In this document: positions 6,675 through 8,428 of the stretch, piece by piece
Position numbering within the stretch: position 1 is the stretch's first letter
How the letters are laid out: each line of letters starts with the position of its first letter
Notes under the pieces: generated by a model
Seen by the model: the letters and a program-made list of their open reading frames with translations, nothing else
Database searches by the model: none
What the model was told of the DNA's origin: nothing
Translations under genes and position numbers: made by a program
Assembly: GCA_937915735.1 (NCBI GenBank)
Contig: CALGGS010000141.1
Coordinates: 1 to 8,428, forward strand
Source: an uncultured Treponema sp.
GTDB taxonomy: Bacteria; Spirochaetota; Spirochaetia; Treponematales; Treponemataceae
Direction of reading: 5' to 3'
DNA: 8,428 nt

Positions 6675-8160
6675 AAATTTTAGTAGAAAAAGTCTTTTGT
6701 TTGTCGTCCTCTGTGTTTTTGCAGCGGGACTTGTATTTGCTCAGTCAAGCGCAGATTTGACGAAACGCTACTTGCAGCGCGCTGATGATCAGTACAGCGA
6801 AATGCAGTACGAGGAAGCGTTTAAAACAATCAACGCTTGCTTGCGTTTTGCTCAGAATGCAGACGAAGTTCCTGGCAATGTCTATCTTCTTGCAACTCAG
6901 ATTTACACAAAACTGCTCGAAAAAATGTCAAAGACTAAGAATTATGCGCTTGCCGAAAACGCAACCTTTAACGATGTCGTTATGAATCTTCAGACTTACC
7001 CGAAAATCAACGAGGATCCGCAGATTCAGAAATTCGTGAAAATTATTCAGCAGCAGCAGGAAGATGCAAAAAATGCTGCTAGAGATGCCGAAACCCGCAA
7101 AACAATGGAAAGCATTGCGGACAAACAGCAGGCTCAGCAAAAAGAAATGATGGAAAATTTCTCGGCTTCTCAGCAGGAAATGGTAGAAACCATCACGACC
7201 AGCACTCAAGAAAGCAACAAGCAGATGCTTGAAAATCTCTCTGACAAAATGCAGCAGTCAAACACGACTTTGCTCGAAGGCGTTACCACCACAATGACGA
7301 CAACGCTTGACACAATGGACAAGCGCTCAAACAAAACTCTGTGGATTATTGCGATTATCGGTGGCATTATCTTCGTTATTGTCTTTATAATCGTTTTCCT
7401 TGCAGTAAAGGCTTCTCAGAAAGCTGCTGCTCAACAGGCAATGCAGCTTGACTCAACCCTCAAACTTATCGCCGGTATGCAGCAGACAAACAATCAGCTT
7501 CTTCTTGGTGGCGTAACGGACTTCAACGGAATGGGCTTAAAATCTGCGGGCAGCTCTCGCTGGGGTGTAGACGCTCTTCCAGCCCCAGAAATGACCGAAG
7601 AAGAAAAGGCAGAGCTCAAACAGCTCGTAATTGACTGTGAAAAGCTTGGTTCAGAAATCGATGCTGTTACAAAACGAAAGAACAATTCAAAGAATGTCAG
7701 CGAATTGGTTTACAAGCTCGCAATGCAACTTGGCTTGAATCAGAATTCTTCAATGGTTTACTTTGCGGCTTCAATGGTTTACGATGCCGGTTTCCTTTCA
7801 GTTCCAGAAGAAATTCTCGAAGCAGAAACTCTTACGGACGAGCAGCGTGTTATCTTAAAGGATCACATCAATCACTACGAAGAATATCTGGGCTTCGTTC
7901 CAAAAAAATACTGGGAAATTTTCGAGGATGCGGCTAAATACCATCACGAAAATATGGACGGAAGCGGAACATTCGGCCTTGAAGGCGACAAAATCCCACA
8001 GATTGCGCGCCTTATTCATGTTGCCGAAAGCTACAACTCGCTTATCAGTCGCCGAAACTACAAGCAAATTATGGATAAGGAAACGGCTATTGAAGAGCTT
8101 CTTTCAAAACCAGATATGTACGATGTAGATGTTGTAAAAGTTTTGGATGCTATTTTGTAA
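6661..8160 (+). CDS. Inner-membrane protein: periplasmic TPR-like/coiled coil, one TM, degenerate HD-GYP-type domain
   Basis: From ATG 6661 the product is 499 residues. A signal peptide ends at VFA (~residue 27). Residues ~28-95 resemble a TPR pair (RADDQYSEMQYEEAFKTINA). Residues ~122-225 are a Gln/Met/Thr-rich, probably coiled-coil stalk, followed by a strong membrane helix at 227-249. The cytoplasmic part contains an HD-GYP-type domain (~350-499), the fold of cyclic-di-GMP phosphodiesterases. HHENMDGSG (428-436) matches HHExxDGSG, and KDHINH (His402) is kept. However, the HD motif is Tyr374-Asp375, the HDIGK Lys is Phe378, GYP reads Gly-Thr-Phe (436-438), the usual vaDxyDAL is VAESYNSL (Glu456, Asn459), and no His is found at the expected first helix. 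Hydrolysis of cyclic-di-GMP is therefore doubtful; binding or regulation is more plausible. It overlaps the preceding gene by 14 nt and is followed by a strong terminator. Confidence 0.82.
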   Translation: MLLNKNFSRKSLLFVVLCVFAAGLVFAQSSADLTKRYLQRADDQYSEMQYEEAFKTINACLRFAQNADEVPGNVYLLATQIYTKLLEKMSKTKNYALAENATFNDVVMNLQTYPKINEDPQIQKFVKIIQQQQEDAKNAARDAETRKTMESIADKQQAQQKEMMENFSASQQEMVETITTSTQESNKQMLENLSDKMQQSNTTLLEGVTTTMTTTLDTMDKRSNKTLWIIAIIGGIIFVIVFIIVFLAVKASQKAAAQQAMQLDSTLKLIAGMQQTNNQLLLGGVTDFNGMGLKSAGSSRWGVDALPAPEMTEEEKAELKQLVIDCEKLGSEIDAVTKRKNNSKNVSELVYKLAMQLGLNQNSSMVYFAASMVYDAGFLSVPEEILEAETLTDEQRVILKDHINHYEEYLGFVPKKYWEIFEDAAKYHHENMDGSGTFGLEGDKIPQIARLIHVAESYNSLISRRNYKQIMDKETAIEELLSKPDMYDVDVVKVLDAIL

Positions 8161-8184
8161 ACAAAACCTGTTCAAAATCACTTC

Positions 8185-8214
8185 AAACCGTCACATTCCG
8201 TGGCGGTTTTTTTT
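8185..8214 (+). terminator. Intrinsic terminator of the OMP/HD-GYP-like operon
   Basis: The stem AAACCGTCAC (8185-8194) pairs with GTGGCGGTTT (8200-8209) over 10 bp with one G-U pair. The loop is ATTCC, and a run of eight Ts covers 8207-8214. It lies 24 nt after the stop codon. This is a textbook rho-independent terminator. Confidence 0.93.
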
Positions 8215-8317
8215 GTGTCTTTCGTTGATTTTGTTAAGCCAGGCTTTTTTCTTCAAAAACGCTTAAAAAATATTCCAAAAAATCAGAAATTTTCTAGATT
8301 TTTCTTATCTGTTGCGT

Positions 8318-8323
8318 TAAAAT
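8318..8323 (+). promoter_or_regulatory. Candidate -10 box for the gene at the right edge
   Basis: TAAAAT matches five of six -10 positions. The best -35 at 17 bp is TAGATT (8295-8300), only three of six. If used, transcription would start near 8330 and give an approximately 83-nt leader. This is a weak call made because the terminator at 8185-8214 requires a new promoter somewhere in 8215-8412. Confidence 0.3.
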
Positions 8324-8336
8324 TACCTTGAAGTGT

Positions 8337-8376
8337 TGCTAAGGTTAGCAGGCTTCCAGCTTCGCGTATGCTTAGC
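8337..8376 (+). promoter_or_regulatory. Leader with competing inverted repeats upstream of the right-edge gene
   Basis: TGCTAA (8337-8342) and TTAGCA (8345-8350) form a perfect 14-nt palindrome around GG. The overlapping GCTAAG (8338-8343) can instead pair with CTTAGC (8371-8376), enclosing 27 nt. As DNA it could be an operator half-site pair; as RNA the distal pairing would make a stem-loop 37 nt before the start codon. It does not match a riboswitch class I recognise. Confidence 0.35.
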
Positions 8377-8412
8377 TGAAAAATTAGTACATTTAAACGA
8401 GGGGTTTTTATT

Positions 8413-8428
8413 ATGAAACTTTCTAAAC
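8413..8428 (+). CDS. Start of a new gene, only five codons in the window
   Basis: ATG at 8413 begins MKLSK and runs off the right edge. AGGGG (8400-8404) lies 8 nt upstream, a good ribosome site. The Lys-rich beginning would suit a signal peptide, but nothing can be said of its function. It lies beyond a strong terminator, so it is a separate transcription unit. Confidence 0.6.

Noticed and set aside
8236..8250. AAGCCAGGCTT followed by Ts as a second terminator
   Set aside because: Only a 4-bp stem with a 3-nt loop can form, far weaker than the 10-bp terminator at 8185-8214 just upstream.
8330..8412. A c-di-GMP riboswitch in the right-edge leader, suggested by the HD-GYP-like neighbour
   Set aside because: The conserved GEMM-type sequence blocks are not visible; only generic inverted repeats are present.

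Overview
The window looks like chromosomal DNA from a spirochaete, most likely a pectin-using Treponema of the rumen/gut type. This is inference. It rests on the AT-rich, T-run-rich sequence, a lipoprotein with a relaxed lipobox, a CHASE2/class III cyclase-type protein with a TPR-like tail (an arrangement common in spirochaetes), and the pairing of a surface pectate lyase with a hexuronate-pathway enzyme. No RNA gene, CRISPR array, transposase or phage gene was seen.

Left part (1-2958, minus strand): a pectin-use operon. The upstream gene encodes a 656-residue exported lipoprotein made of a carbohydrate-binding-module-like domain, an InlB-type repeat and a PL1 pectate lyase. After a 65-bp gap comes uxaA (altronate dehydratase), which runs off the left edge. 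The first protein would cut pectate outside the cell and the second acts late in galacturonate catabolism.

Divergent intergenic region (2959-3142): it holds a 48-nt almost perfect palindrome plus a third copy of its half-site, and a consensus -10 box for the rightward gene.

Right part (3143-8160, plus strand): three envelope or signalling genes. The first is a CHASE2-like, multi-spanning membrane protein with a class III nucleotide cyclase homology domain that has lost most catalytic residues. After a 127-bp gap with a good sigma70-type promoter come two translationally coupled genes overlapping by 14 nt. One encodes an exported, probably outer-membrane beta-barrel protein with a helical/coiled-coil N-terminal part. 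The other is a single-span inner-membrane protein with a large periplasmic coiled coil and a cytoplasmic HD-GYP-type domain that is also degenerate. A strong intrinsic terminator (8185-8214) closes this unit.

Right edge (8215-8428): an intergenic leader with competing short inverted repeats and the first five codons of another gene.

The most intriguing point is that two different nucleotide-signalling enzyme folds next to each other (cyclase and HD-GYP) both appear catalytically dead but keep membrane sensor architecture. The second is coupled to an outer-membrane-like partner, which suggests a trans-envelope sensing module that works by binding or conformational change rather than by catalysis. 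That function is inference.
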